A stretch of DNA of 64,000 bases from Zea mays (taxonomy: Eukaryota; Streptophyta; Magnoliopsida; Poales; Poaceae): positions 160,517,825-160,581,824 of the forward strand of contig NC_050096.1 of NCBI RefSeq assembly GCF_902167145.1, written 5' to 3'. Position 1 is the stretch's first letter, and the number at the start of each line of letters is the position of its first letter. Made by a program: the position numbers and the translations under genes. The notes beneath the pieces were generated by a model. That model made no database searches. It saw only the letters and a program-made list of their open reading frames with translations, and was not told the origin of the DNA. Shown here in pieces: positions 1-11,844 of this stretch.

Positions 1-1826
1 TAAAAACATAAAAGAAATAAAGGGAAAGAAATGAAAGATAAACCTCGCCACAATAAGTTCAACTAGAAATCTTGGCAAATTCTCCTGAAGGCTTTAAAAA
101 GAATTCAGTGGAACACCAAAATGAACTTAGCACTTAGTTTGACTAAGTGTGATCTAAATTACTAAGTATACCACCAAAAATCTTTAGTAGCAAGATTAAA
201 CTCTATCTGATTTAAGTAGATCATTCACCATCAAAGTTTAAAATTGCTAAAGCACATATCATATCATGCATGTATCTTACTCGTTGCATTCATTAGATTG
301 TAATCTCGCTGACGGAGAGTACGCGCTCATTCACGAGCAAGGAACTGTCCAAGAGGAAGACCAGAAGCAAGCTCCCGAGGCTGCCATCGAGGATCTCCCC
401 ACAGCCCCAGCTATTGAACGCAAGCCCCGGTTTTATGCATAATCGTATTTATATATGCTACTTTACTACACTTAATGCTTGTAGGATTGTATTGTGCACT
501 TAAGTGTAGGAGTTGCTTGAAACCTCTAGTTGCATGAACTTCGGATTCCTTTTTGAGATGGATACTAGTATGCTAGGTCGAGTAGCTGCTATGCTAATCA
601 GGATCTCAGTAAAAGTCGAGTGATTTTTCTAGCACTCGCGCGAGGTCACGAATTGATTGTATTCATCTTGATAACGGGATCTATGATGGTCTATGGACTT
701 GGATCCAGGGAGGATGCCTTGTCCATGAGACGGAAAAAATGAATTAAGGATTAATGCGTGGATACCTGAGTCAACCTTTTAAACGTACTAAGCACATGTC
801 GGGAAATATGGTAACCGATAAACCTAGTACCTGAGTGAAGCCGGGCGCGGACTTTATCCCTCACGCGACCTAAGACTGGGTCTCCCATGCTAACTATGGT
901 GGGTACAAGTGTGGTCACTGCACGGCAGCAGCCGGGGTCAGTGGAGCATTGTATGCCAAGGCGGTGAGGCCTGGACGCGAATGGGGAATCGATGGAGACG
1001 GTTGACATGTGTGGGTCGGAGTACCCTGACATGTCATGTGTTTAGGTTTACCTTGCAAGGATTAAAAACTCGATTCGAATCGTTTGCTTCTCGTAGCTAA
1101 TGAGACTGCTTGACCCCTTGTACTACATTGAGTAAGAAGTGAAATGAGGTTACATGAGATAATTTGTTGATTGTACTAAATGCCTGCTACCATGTATGCT
1201 TAGAAGGAGCAAACTTAGTAAAGCTAATGATGCTAGAAATTGAAAAGCTAAAACCTAATTTTTGATACAGCTAGTGCTTTTGGCAAACCAAACCCCTCAG
1301 CCAAACAGCTGCATGGTTTAGAGGTAGAGGAGTAGTTTCCTCACACCGGGTAAGTCTAGCTGAGTATTAGTATACTTAGCCTTGCTTGTGGCACAATTTT
1401 TGCAAGTAAGCTTCAGGATATGGTTGATGGTGTGACTTGGCCTACCACCCTGCCACCGGGTTGGACGGTCGAGTGGGATGCTGCTCCGGTAGGAGAGGAG
1501 CATGAGGAGTAGTGGGCTAGGCCTTGCTCGTTTCCTCGCTATCGACGACATCGATTATCTGCTGCATCTTATTTTATGAACTCTTACCAGCAACTTGAAA
1601 AACTCCGATTTATGTAATAATTCAGTACTTTAATTGGAGGTTTCCTATTTTATTGTATTTCTTCTGTGACTCACCTTCGAGTGAGTATGTGGTATTTGAT
1701 CCTGGTTAAGTGGCTTTATCAGACTAGATCTAAGGGACTGACGGGTTATTCTGATTTAAGTGTGTTGCGGACCTTGAGGCGTGACTTAGGCACTTAAGCT
1801 GGAATAACTTGGGTTGTTCTGCCACA
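1..1826 (+). mobile_element. 3' part of an LTR (Gypsy-type), cut by the window edge
   Basis: The right end is defined by comparison with the other LTR of element A: the A sequence resumes at 1827 with atttg, and in the intact A LTR (near 15719) the same bases are uninterrupted. The inserted DNA ends in ccaca, as LTRs do, and atttg is the probable target duplication. At about 300-442 a short open stretch rich in Glu and Pro, ending in a stop after PRFYA, resembles the coding-like stretches seen inside long LTRs of Tekay-like elements. The plus orientation is inferred from the order of such blocks compared with the solo LTR at 61147. The left half is outside the window, so the family is not identified. 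Confidence 0.55.
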
Positions 1827-2131
1827 ATTTGTGTCCCTAACATTTACTTATGACCATGACATAAATCATTAATAACTAGCTAGTATTTTTCCCTTCTGAC
1901 CAGCATCATGTTCAGTCTTCATCACCATTTTAAGCCAAAGCTATTACTTTTCAGCTACAGCTTCGGCGTTCATTCTTATCATCTTCGAATTATATCTTCA
2001 CCTCGTATGCCTTTGTTATGGGAGGAAACCTCCATCCTGAAGCCGAAGCTCCCTATAATAATCCATATCATGATGAAAACAAATGGTTAGTCATGTTTTT
2101 TATGACCTTCGGAAGAGGAAAGTCCCCAACA
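1827..2131 (-). repeat. Element A, 3' LTR fragment
   Basis: This aligns base for base in length with 15719-16023 of the A 5' LTR (both 305 bp). It ends in ccaaca at 2131, followed by gtagcccctcg, whose complement is the purine-rich tract that precedes the 3' LTR in B and C too. Confidence 0.8.
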
Positions 2132-2285
2132 GTAGCCCCTCGTAGTATTAATTTGTTTCTTTGTAACAAATTCAGACTACGACGTGAACGAAGGCCTTTA
2201 GCCAAAGGTCCAAAAAACACCTTCCCTTCGCTAGAATAGCGAATCATTCTGAACCGTGGGACGCACCGAGCTGTGGGGCTCTGAG

Positions 2286-2295
2286 TATATATATA
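2286..2295 (+). promoter_or_regulatory. TATA box of the antisense gene in A
   Basis: A run of TATATATATA lies about 120 bp upstream of the ATG at 2416. B and C have TATAAATA in the equivalent place (8018 and 35367), so the position is conserved although this copy is altered. Confidence 0.5.
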
Positions 2296-2415
2296 GAAGG
2301 CTATGGTGCGAATATTTTTTGTGCCATCTAGCTGTTTGCGCTGTGTTTGCCATTCTAGCCTTCTTCTCTTTTGCGAGTTCGATTGACTTTTTGAGCTTCG
2401 GCATCTGCCGCAACC

Positions 2416-5400
2416 ATGACCCGAATGGCTGAGAAGAAGAAGATCACAGACCTCACAATGTTTGGGTTTTATGAAGCTATGGAGAAGACCAACGCAGAAA
2501 AGATCACCAATGAGATGCTGGCTGGATTGTCTGAGGATTCCAGCGATAGCGACAGTTTTGACGTGGAGAGTGGGAATGAAGATGTCGAAGATCGACCGTG
2601 GAGGCCGAGCCATGTTGTTTTTGGGAAGTCAACTGTCAAACAAGGGCAAATTGAAGCGATGAAAGACAAATATTTTCATGATGTTTCAATAGTGAGGGCA
2701 GGGGAGGAATCACCGTTCCCCTTCCTGAAGCTGATGAGGTAGTGGTCTTCAAGAGCTTCATGAAAGATGGGCTTCGCTTTCCACTCCACACTATGTTGGT
2801 TGAGGTTCTAAAGACATTCGAGATATATCTTCATCAACTTACCCCCGAAGCTCTTATCAAAGTGGGGGTTTTGTATGGGCCATGAGGAGTTAGGGACTGG
2901 AACTGGATGCTAGGTGCTTCTGCAACATTCACAAGCTATCTTACCAAACGAAGGCGACCGGAAAAGAACAATACCATAACAACTTCGACTGTTATAGCTT
3001 CGTGCCCCGCTCTGAGGCAAATTACCCCGTGCCTACATTCGGAAGAAATGGTCGGGCTCTTCGATGAAGCAATGGTTTTACGTGAAGAATGATCTGAATC
3101 AAAGGGAGGATGTGAGGGGCATCATTCAACGTCCCATATGGTCACGTTTCGGCATTAGGAGGCCATCAACCGCAATTGGGAATGAAGTGCAAGCGTGCCT
3201 AATGGCCTTCAACACCATATGTACCTACATTGGTACCAGAGATCTAGTTCAAGAGCACATCGCTTTCAAAGTATGGCCTCTTACAAATGAATGAGAAATG
3301 CCGAAGGAAGCTACCGCTGGCTCCAGTCAGGGTGGCTTGGTTTATCTCAAGTACACCTTCCGGTACAAAAGTCAGTTTGACAAGCCAAATGATGATTTAC
3401 TAGACGTTATAGAGGCAACGAGTGACGAGCTACTTGGAGCCTACTCGAGGACAGAAGACGAAGCTATGACAGTTGCCTTCGACGCTCGAGGAAAAAGGAG
3501 GTTGAACAGGGTTTTCGATGTTATTGGGTTTGTTTACCCTTATTACTGTTTTCATGTTCGAAGGCAAGGGAAAAAGAAAAGCTGCTGCTTCGACCTCTTC
3601 TAGTTCGCCGAAGCCGAAGAGGGCGAATGTCTTGACACGTAGGCCAAAGCCTATTGGGACGACCGATGTGACGAAGCTTATTGAAAGTGCAGAGGCTTCC
3701 CCCTTAGCCACAAAAACAGCTCCTGCGCTGCCGATTGAAGCCAGTGCAGGCTCGGTCAAAGAGCCAAGATCAGAGAAGACAGCAGAACAGCCAAAGGTGC
3801 TGAGCCCAACAGCTGTAACAGGGCTGCCGAAGCCATCAAGTGCTACAACAGCGACTCAAAGAAAAAAGAAGAATGGCTAGCATCTTAGATGCTGTTTTAG
3901 AATTCGTAAAGGCGCCAGTTTCTGCTTGTACCGAAGCAACTGGTGAAAACTTTGAAGCTGCAAGAGAAGCAATTGATGCAAGCACGACTAATATTCTTGT
4001 TGAAGCCAGACCTTCGAAAGATGCGCCAATAGGGCTGGTGGAAGAAAGTGTTCCTGAAAAACCTAAATCTCCTGCTCCCGAAGCACCTCCCCATGGTGAC
4101 CTGGAATACATTGTTCGACATGCTTCAGGAAAGAAGTTATCATTGGAACAAATTGCCAAAGTAGAACACTATGCCAAGGACTTGAAATACCCCCGAGGTC
4201 CTTGGTATACGGAGAGGATGATGAAGACGACTTCCTCTACTATCTGCCCAATAGAAAGGAGATTAATATTTGCCGTGAGATGATGAGCAACATGAGATTT
4301 CCAAAGCTTGAGCTTGGTTTGTCCGCCATGTCAAAGGACCAGCTTGCGGACAGCCACACGTACAATAGCTTAAAGGGTTGCACATTTTAACTTCGTATTT
4401 AGTACTTTTCGAGCTATTTTTCGGTAATTCTTACTTTTATCGTTTGTTTGCTCTTTTGTTTGACAGGGTATAATGCTCAGTAAAGCTCTAAAGGCTCAAA
4501 AGGATGCAGAAGACGAGAGCTATCAGATAGCACTTGGAAACCTTCGATCGGATGTTATAACCTTGAGAAACGAAGCTCTCACAAAAGACAAGATTTTGCT
4601 ATCTTTGATGGAGAGACTGAAATCCAGCGAAGCTAAGCTATCTGCTCAAGCAGAAGCCCATAAAGCTGAAGCGTAAGAGCTAGAAAAGAAAGTTGCCGAA
4701 GCAACTGAAAATTTTAATGTGGAACTGACGAAACATGAAATATGTGAAATCAAACAATCAAGGGCACATAGAAATGTTGACGAGCTTCGTGCAGCTATAG
4801 AAAAATGCTACGATATGGCTATGGAATATGCTAAGAATCTAAAGAACAACTTTCCAAAGTTGGTGCATTTTCTTCAGAGCAAAAATTCATCCGTGATGAC
4901 CCCGATGGAGTTATCCAATGGATCAACGGTGAGGTCGAAGCCTTCGAGGAGATTCTTAGTGACAGAGGGGATTTTTGTGCTTTTGCCGGTGCCCGTGGGG
5001 CCGTGTCCATTTTGGAAAAGGTCAGCTGTGATCATGCCAAGGCTATAGTTCAGCCAGATTTTGCCTTCTCAGCCGACGATGTTAGAAACCCTTCGGCCGA
5101 AGCTACTACACTAGGTGGGAAGTTTTATTCCGAAGTATGGCTAAAGGGTGGTCGAGAAATAGCTAATGAATCCATTAGAAAAAATGAGAAAGAGTCTCAT
5201 GACGCCTTAGAAGAGGCTAAAAAAGTTGAAGAAGTTGCTGAGCGGGCCAGGCTTATAGGTATATCCTTTATAGCTTAGCTTCATAAATTTTTGTTGCTTC
5301 GGTACTAACAAATATTTGTATTTTAATGTAGCTGAGCTATCTCCCCCTCCAGAGCCATACGATCCGGAAACTGATCCATTAGTGAAGGAGGTGCTCGATA

Positions 5401-5462
5401 TGATTAGTATTGCTAACGAGGCCATTGACGAAGCTGTCGACAAAGTCTTAAAAGAAGACTGA
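2416..5462 (+). pseudogene. Antisense gene of element A, degenerate copy of the B/C antisense protein
   Basis: I do not know the function. The start is set by homology with B (8159) and C (35519). Blocks shared with them in order are EDRPWRPSH near the N-terminus; the GLRFPL...QLTPEA block (about 2770-2870); WFYVKNDL (3070); TRDLVQEHIAFKVWPL (3235); GFVYP (3520); YIVRHASGKKLS (4100); FPKLELGL (4300); a coiled coil from 4475; GGKFYSEVW (5115); and a C-terminal VLKED ending at 5462. At least five frameshifts or stops break it, including one near 2700, stops at 2888 and 3293, a frame change near 3540 and a stop at 4674. The first intron (about 4376-4467) has a lost GT donor but keeps its AG; the second (about 5259-5331) keeps GT and AG. 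The N-terminal block resembles the plant 'putative gypsy type transposon' domain. Confidence 0.7.
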
Positions 5463-5732
5463 AGTTGTGTATATTTTGAGAGTCTAGTGTCCTTGTTCGT
5501 AGCTTTTGTTTTTGTAAGAAACAATTGTCAACTATTTGCATGTATATTAATGTAATATATTTCTTTGTGATGTGTGAAACCTTCGTACATACCGTTTTTG
5601 AGCCACTGGCGAAAAAACACCTTCACTTCTTTTCACGCTTCACGAAGAAAGAAATTCCCCTTCTGTCGAGACAATATTGAATATCATGTCATGACTATTG
5701 TGTAGTTATACTGTTGTCGAAGGTACCATCCC

Positions 5733-5759
5733 TATATATATATATATATATATATATAT
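5733..5759. repeat. (TA)n microsatellite
   Basis: About 13 TA units lie downstream of the antisense gene of A. This is a simple repeat with no other signal. Confidence 0.9.
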
Positions 5760-5948
5760 GCCAAAGACATATCTTGTGTTATTGGTACGTTCTTTCATGA
5801 GCCGACAGGTATATTCGAAGGAGCGATTTTCTTTCTTCTCCACTGCTTTTTGTCGATGCAAGATGATGTATGATGCGATGCTATGCAATATGATATGATG
5901 ATATGATGCAGATGATGTTTAGGCACAAATCATCGAAGAAAAACTAAG

Positions 5949-6201
5949 ACTCTGCATTCCCTTAAGAACGACTTTGGAGTCTCTTCACCTTTTACTTAGG
6001 TGGTATTTCAGCTCTGCATTTCCTTAGGAACGACTTTGGAGCTAAGCTCTGCATCCCCTTAGGAACAACTTTGGAGCTTCTTCACCTTTGACTTAGGTGG
6101 CATTTTAGCTCTGCATCCCTTAGGAACGACTTTGGAGTTTCTTCACCTTTTACTTAGATGGTATTTTAACTCTGCATCCCCTTAGGAACGACTTTGGAGC
6201 T
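5949..6201. repeat. Tandem repeats of about 60 bp between the converging genes of A
   Basis: Five starts of a unit beginning tctgcat and containing taggaacgactttggag lie at about 5951, 6013, 6048, 6110 and 6170. Spacings are 60-62 bp plus one short 35-bp unit. They sit between the 3' end of the antisense gene and the 3' end of gag, as do the 64-bp repeats of B and C, whose units share ttaggag and cttcttc.. motifs. Confidence 0.8.
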
Positions 6202-6360
6202 TTTGTTACCCTTGTTACACTCGATGGTGTAACCACAGATTTATTACAGCATGCCGAAGGTTAAACCTTCTTATATTGTCTTCGGAAGGGAAAAATTTAA
6301 AGACAAAAAAGTAAAAATACATTGAACTTGGAAACTTTCTGGTCGAGCCCCTGTGTTTCT

Positions 6361-7182
6361 TTAGTAAATATGTCTCGATTCGGGCATAGTGTTGTTGACT
6401 GTGCGAGCTTCAGACTCCTCTCGAGTGTCGCGCTATTGTTGTGCTTGGTGATGCCCTTCTGGCTGTTGATTATCAGCCAAGGTAGGTGCCAATGGTGGTA
6501 GTGGTGGTAACTGAGCCCATGCATCTTGAGAATGACTTGCCGAAGCAACTGATGTCGTGGGCTGCTGGTTGCCCACATACTCAGGGATATATGGCGAATA
6601 GCATGAGACAGTATGCAAGACCTACTTTGGCTGATTCTGCCATGCTTTGGCTTCAGCTATCTCCTTTTGCTTTTGGATCGTGACTTGGCACGTCCTTGTT
6701 GTGTTTCCCTTATCCTCTCCACAGAATAAGCAGAATAATCTTCTGGGTTGAGTGTTGAACTTTCTCTGAAGCTTCTTCCTCCTCTGCCTCTTGGAGCTGG
6801 TGGCCTGTAAGATGTTCGCTGCATTCTTGAAGATTGTGAGCTTTGTTGGCTGCCTTGAGTGTGGTTTGCCCTATCATCATTTGTGTTGGGATTGTGGATT
6901 ATTCTAACATGCCTAGGGTGGAATATTCCTCCAAAGCCCCTAGTCATCTTAGAATACCTGTAAGCCTCCTCCCTTCTCTGGCGAAAATCATTGTCAACTT
7001 GGATATATTCATCCATCTTCTGGAGAAGCTTTTCCAGAGTTTGCGGTGGCTTCCTAGAAAATACTTTGCTGTCGGTCCTGGCCGGAGTCCCTTGATCATA
7101 GCTTCGATGACAATCTCATTTGGCACCGTTGGCGCCTAGGCTCTATGTCACAGGAATCTTCAGACATATGCCTGCAAGTACT
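6361..7182 (-). pseudogene. gag: gag of element A, 3' part
   Basis: This is the C-terminal half of a retrotransposon capsid protein. Read leftward from 7182 it begins at VPNEIVIEAMIKGLRPGP, passes MDEYIQVDNDFRQRREEA and MTRGFGG, and ends at a stop at 6361 after SRHIY, matching the ends of the B and C gag proteins (SKHIY). It is broken by frameshifts near 7040 and 6680. The missing N-terminal half is at 14585-15289; element B lies between the two halves, and the target duplication gtact marks both edges. Confidence 0.75.
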
Positions 7183-7861
7183 TGTTGGGGGCTTGTTCTC
7201 AAATACTATGAATCAAGAACAAGGCAACATAAAATATTAAATATCAAAGCCCTTCGTCCTTCGGATCATTATTTTCCTTCGGATATAATGAATCTAGGAC
7301 GAAGGTCATGAAGGACATACCTTCACGATCATGATAAAAGATGGAGAACATTCATATAAAGTACAGAAAGTAATATAATTTTTATAAACATTATTATTAA
7401 TCTATTTCCTTTATATTACTTGTGTAAACAATAGTAAATTATAAATGTACCTTCGGCTTGAAGGAATGAGAATACAGGCGTGACGCAAAAGTGAATGCCA
7501 AGTCAGCGTGAACAGTACTGGAATACTGTTCAACTATTTATAGGCACGGGTCGCAGCCCATGCAAAATTACATTAATGCCCTTTACATTTATCAATAACT
7601 ATATAGTAATTCTTCGAGGTATAATTTGGATTTTCATCTTTAAGTCGGTTTCCCCTTCCCGCCGTTATGCCGAAGCTCTTTTGCACATAGCTTCGTGATC
7701 GTCTTATCCTTCGTCATGATCGCCGTCCCAGTCAAGCTTCGTCTTAACCATGCCCTTGTATACTCGCAATCTGACTTCGAAAGTACCTGTTCACATATTT
7801 CTCTTGGAAAACATAATCAAATTACATTTTTGAGGACCTTCGGAAGCCGAAGGCCCCCAAC
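7183..7861 (-). repeat. Element B, 3' LTR
   Basis: A 679-bp LTR with plus-strand ends tgttggg and ccaaca. Both termini carry cttcgg/ccgaag-type short inverted sequences. A minus-strand TATA box (TATAAATA) lies at 7535-7542, consistent with the U3/R boundary. Confidence 0.9.
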
Positions 7862-7874
7862 AGTAGCCCCTCGC
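7862..7874 (-). other. Polypurine tract of element B
   Basis: The minus strand reads GCGAGGGGCTAC directly before the 3' LTR. The same tract adjoins the 3' LTRs of A (2132) and C (35212). Confidence 0.65.
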
Positions 7875-8017
7875 AATATTAATTTGCTATAAAGATAAGT
7901 TTATATTGCGATATGGACGAAGGCTATGGGCCGAAGGTCCGAAAAAACACCTTCCTTTTGCTAGAATAGCAACAGTCATTGACAAGCGGGACCCTCCAGT
8001 TTTCGACATACTGGGTG

Positions 8018-8025
8018 TATAAATA
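8018..8025 (+). promoter_or_regulatory. TATA box of the antisense gene in B
   Basis: TATAAATA lies 134 bp upstream of the ATG at 8159, inside the element and just outside the 3' LTR. It is conserved in C at 35367. It points toward the antisense gene, so the gene seems to have a promoter of its own rather than using an LTR. Confidence 0.65.
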
Positions 8026-10239
8026 AGGGCTCACCACAAGTTATTTGGCACGCTCCCTTGCCATCTGTTTTACCTGCTCAAATAGCTTTCTGCCCACAAA
8101 TATTTGACTGCCTTCCTAGTTTTAAGCTTCGGAGCCGAGAGGCAGGATTTTCGAAGGGATGTCTGAGGAAAACAAAGTTGCTGTCGGAGTGAAGCTGAGC
8201 CTTTCTGAGGAGAAAAATCTGGGCTTCATTGAATCAATAGCAAAAACAAATACAGAGAAAATTACTAGGGAGATTTTGGAAGGCTTATCTGAAGATACTG
8301 GTGAAAGTGATAGTTATGATGCAGACAGCAGGGGTGAAGATTCCGAAGATCGACCATGGCGACCAAGCCATTCAGTCTTCAGAAAATCAACTATTGGGCA
8401 AAGTCACCTTGAAAACATGAGGGGAAGATATTTTCGAGATATGTCCATCGTGAGGGCAGATGACGGAGAGAGGACTGTGCCGACTCCCGAAGATGATGAA
8501 GTCGTGATCTTCCGAAGCTTTTTTAAAGCTGGGCTACGATTCCCTATAAGCAGGTTTGTGGTAGAAGTTCTGAAAATATATCAGGTTTACCTTCATCAAC
8601 TTACCCCTGAAGCAATAATAAGAATGGGAGTCTTCGTCTGGGCCGTGAAGAGCCAGGGTCTAGAGCCAAGTGCGAAAAGCTTTTGCAATATACATGAGTT
8701 ATTATATGAGACGAAGCCCTGGGGTAAAGAGCAGTATCATAACAACTTTGGTTGTTACAGCTTCGGTGCTCGCTCTGGATCAAGCTGTCCCGTGCCAACC
8801 TTTCGGAAGAGATGGCCCGGGGAATGGATGAAGGAATGGTTCTATGTAAAAAATGATTTGAAGGTTCGAGAAGATATCAAGGATATCATCATGTGCCCTA
8901 TCTGGCAGCGCTTCGGACTCCGGAAACCGAAGGTAGAAATGGATGAAGTAGCCGAAGAATGCCAACGGGCCTTCGGCGTAGTCTACTCTTTTATTAGGAC
9001 AAGGGATTTAATACAAGAACACATTGCCTTCAGAGTGTGGCCACTTGCAGATAACTGGGAAATGCCGAAAGAAACTGTTAAAGAAACTGACGAAGGTGGG
9101 CTAGTCAGGCTGAAGTATACATTCAAGTACGGAGACAAGTTCGTTGAACCAGATGATGATTGGTTAAAGAGCATTGAGACTGTAAGTGATGAATTGCTTG
9201 GGGTATACTCGAAGGCCGAAGACACTGCATTGTCAGCGGCCTTCGGAGGCCGAAAAAAGAAAAGACTTAACCGAGTATTTGATGCAATTGGTTTTGTCTA
9301 CCCCGACTACCGCTATCCAGCGCGGGGGCAAAAAAGAAAAGGCACAACTTCTGCGAAAGAAACTGCTTCAGCCGCTCCTAGCGAGCCAGCGTCGAAGAGA
9401 AAAAGGGTAAAGGTTCTCACACACCGGCCACGCTATATTGAACCAGCCACGGTGCCTGAGTTCACCGGTGAGACCTCTTCGGCCACCGAAGCTAAAGAAC
9501 CAACCCTGCTGCCAGAAATCAAAGAGTTGGCCGAAGTGCCAGTAACAGAAAAGATGGAAGAACCAAAGGCTGAAGAAGCGAAAACATCAGCTGAGGGAGT
9601 GAAAATATCGGAAATTTTAAGTCCTTCAGGAGAAATTGAAGCAGCAAAAATTAAAAAGGGGCCAACAGTGACCCCGAAAAGAAAAAGAATGGTTAATGTG
9701 TTAGATGTTTTGGAGACAATCAAATCTTCAAGCATAACTCCAAAGAAGACTGCTGAAACTTCTGACGTGTCTGCTGAAGCATCTGTTGCTGAAGCTTCGA
9801 AGCAACAGACTGGAACTGAAGCGGGGCCTCCAGAGCCAACCAAGGTAAAACCTTTGGAAACAGAAGAAACGAAAATTGCAAAGGCAACCGAAAAATGAAA
9901 ATGTCAGAGCTAACTTTGGTTGAAGAAATTGATACTGCTGCCCCCGAAGCACCTTTCAAAATATACGATTATATTGTGCGACATGCTTCGGGGAAAAAAT
10001 TATCCGAAGAAGAAGTTTTTGAAGCTAATCACTATGCCAAAGAATTGAAATATCCGAATGGGGCACTAGTGTTCAATGGGACAAACGAAGATGACTTCCT
10101 ATACTGCCTCCCAGACAACAAAGAATTATCCGTCTGTCGGGAGATGGCTAGAAGTATGGGGTTCCCGAAGCTTGAAGCTGGACTCTGTGCTATGACGAAG
10201 GATGATCTTGCAGATAGTCTTGCATATAATAGCCTGAAG

Positions 10240-10317
10240 GTATGAGAACTGCGTGTTTGGAAATTTTACAATTTGCAAATCATTCTTTTATTCTTATACC
10301 AACTCTTTTACATATAG
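10240..10317 (+). other. Intron 1 of the antisense gene (B)
   Basis: 78 bp, donor gtatgag, T-rich, acceptor catatag. Equivalent introns are 37646-37722 in C (donor gtgcgag) and about 4376-4467 in A. Removal joins SLK to GLILSNAL without a frame change. Confidence 0.75.
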
Positions 10318-11110
10318 GGTTTAATTCTAAGCAACGCGTTGAGAGCGCAAAAGAATGCCGAAGACGAGAGCTATGATATTGCTTTCAACAACCTACGATC
10401 AGAGGTTATTAAGCTGAGAAACGAAGCTCTAGAAAAGGATAAAATTCTGCTTACATTGGTGGACAAGATAAAAGAGGACGAAGCTGCCTCAAAGGCCAAG
10501 GCTGAAGCCCAAAAACGCGAAATTAAAGATCTTCAGAAACAGCTAGCTAGAGCTAAAGAAGAACGTATACTTGAAGAGACAAAACGAGAGCTTAGTGATC
10601 AATGGGCCGATCATTTAGAAATAAATGTTAAAGAGCTTCGCGCATCCTAGAGAAAATGCTATGTTAAATCCATAGAGTGTGTTAAGAAGATAAAATCCAG
10701 CTTCGCCAACGTTGGCGCATTCTCTAGTGAAGAGAATTTCTCAAGGGGCAATCCTGAAGGTCCGATTGAATGGATCAGTCACGAAGCTGAGGCCTTCGAG
10801 GAAATCCTGAATAGTCGCGGAGACATATGTGCTTTTTCGGGTGCTAGAGGAATTGCTACTGTTTTGGAGGGGAAAGGTTGCGAGCATGTAAAATCTTTAG
10901 TGCAGTCTGAAGCTACCTTGTCCTTGGAAGACATTAAAGACCCCTCAGCCGAAGCGAGCATGGTCGGCGGAAAATTCTTCACCGATATCTGGGACAACGG
11001 CGGCCGAGAAATGGCGCAAGAAATTATTCAAAAGAGTGAAAAAGACATCCACGATGCTAGACAAGTAGCGGAGGCTGCTGAGAAAAGTACAGAGCCCGAA
11101 GGGCAAATAG

Positions 11111-11206
11111 GTATTAATTAGTGGTTTTTATTATGTTGTAATTTTTGATTCCAGACTTTGTTCGCGGTTTGTAATAGTAATATAGCCATATATTCTCTTC
11201 CCTCAG
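11111..11206 (+). other. Intron 2 of the antisense gene (B)
   Basis: 96 bp, donor gtattaatt, acceptor cttccctcag. Removal turns an in-frame stop (GIN*) into I-E-P-A-E-A. C has the same intron at 38515-38610, and A has one in the same place. Confidence 0.75.
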
Positions 11207-11844
11207 AACCTGCTGAAGCATCTCCGGGCCCCCACCCGAAGGGGGACGATGAAATTATAAAAATGGCCGAAGCCATTATGGACAAGGTTGTCGACCAACT
11301 ACTGAACGAAGTTGCAGAAATAGTTCTTAAGGAGGATTAAATGATATTGTAGAAACATTTGGAACATAACATATGTAATACATTGTAACTTTGAATGTAA
11401 TATATAATCTATTTGTAGTTTAATTCTTTACGATGCATGAAATTTTGCATACATACCATTTTTTGAGCCTTCGGCGAAAAAAAAACACCTTCCCTTCTTT
11501 TCATGCTTCGTGAAGAAAATCTTTTCTATATCACAAAAATTTGCATACTTCTCTGATGAAGAATATCCAAGCTTCGTGAAATTTTCTCCGAAGCTATAAA
11601 AAAGTTTTATGTTGCCTCTCTAATGAAGCTACACTTCTTCTCGATTTATCTTGTGCCTTAGCACGATTTTCTCTTTTCCAAAATATTCTCCGAAGATCAA
11701 TATTGTATCCCCTTCTTGTTCCACATGCGATATGATGTATGATGCTTATGTTATGCAGAATGATGTGATGATGTTATGTTATGCAAAATGATATTTGTGC
11801 CGCAGATACATATCCCTGCAATAGAGCACACACACTTTTTATAT

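Larger units (their letters stand above)
8159..11340 (+). pseudogene. Antisense gene of element B: three exons, PF04195-like plant retroelement protein
   Basis: The role is unknown. Exon 1 (8159-10239) opens with an acidic region; residues about 117-234 (FRSFFKAGLRFP to WFYVKNDL) resemble the plant 'putative gypsy type transposon' domain. Basic stretches follow (GRKKKRLNRVF near 365, KRKRVKV near 414, nuclear-signal-like), then a Lys/Glu/Ala-rich linker and the block YIVRHASGKKLSEEE. Exon 2 (10318-11110) is a predicted coiled coil rich in Lys and Glu, ending in GGKFFTDIWDNGGREMAQ. Exon 3 (11207-11340) ends LKED. Joining the exons keeps the frame: AAG|GGT at intron 1 and ATA G|AA at intron 2. 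Two lesions occur: a one-base loss in an A run near 9893 giving a stop at 9896, and TAG at 10648-10650, also present in C. The start is chosen because C and A align from the same MSE/MTR-type beginning. It is transcribed opposite to gag. Confidence 0.75.

Noticed and set aside
8159..9898. Calling the antisense protein a transposase
   Set aside because: The Pfam name 'putative gypsy type transposon' is historical; no DDE or other nuclease motif is visible.
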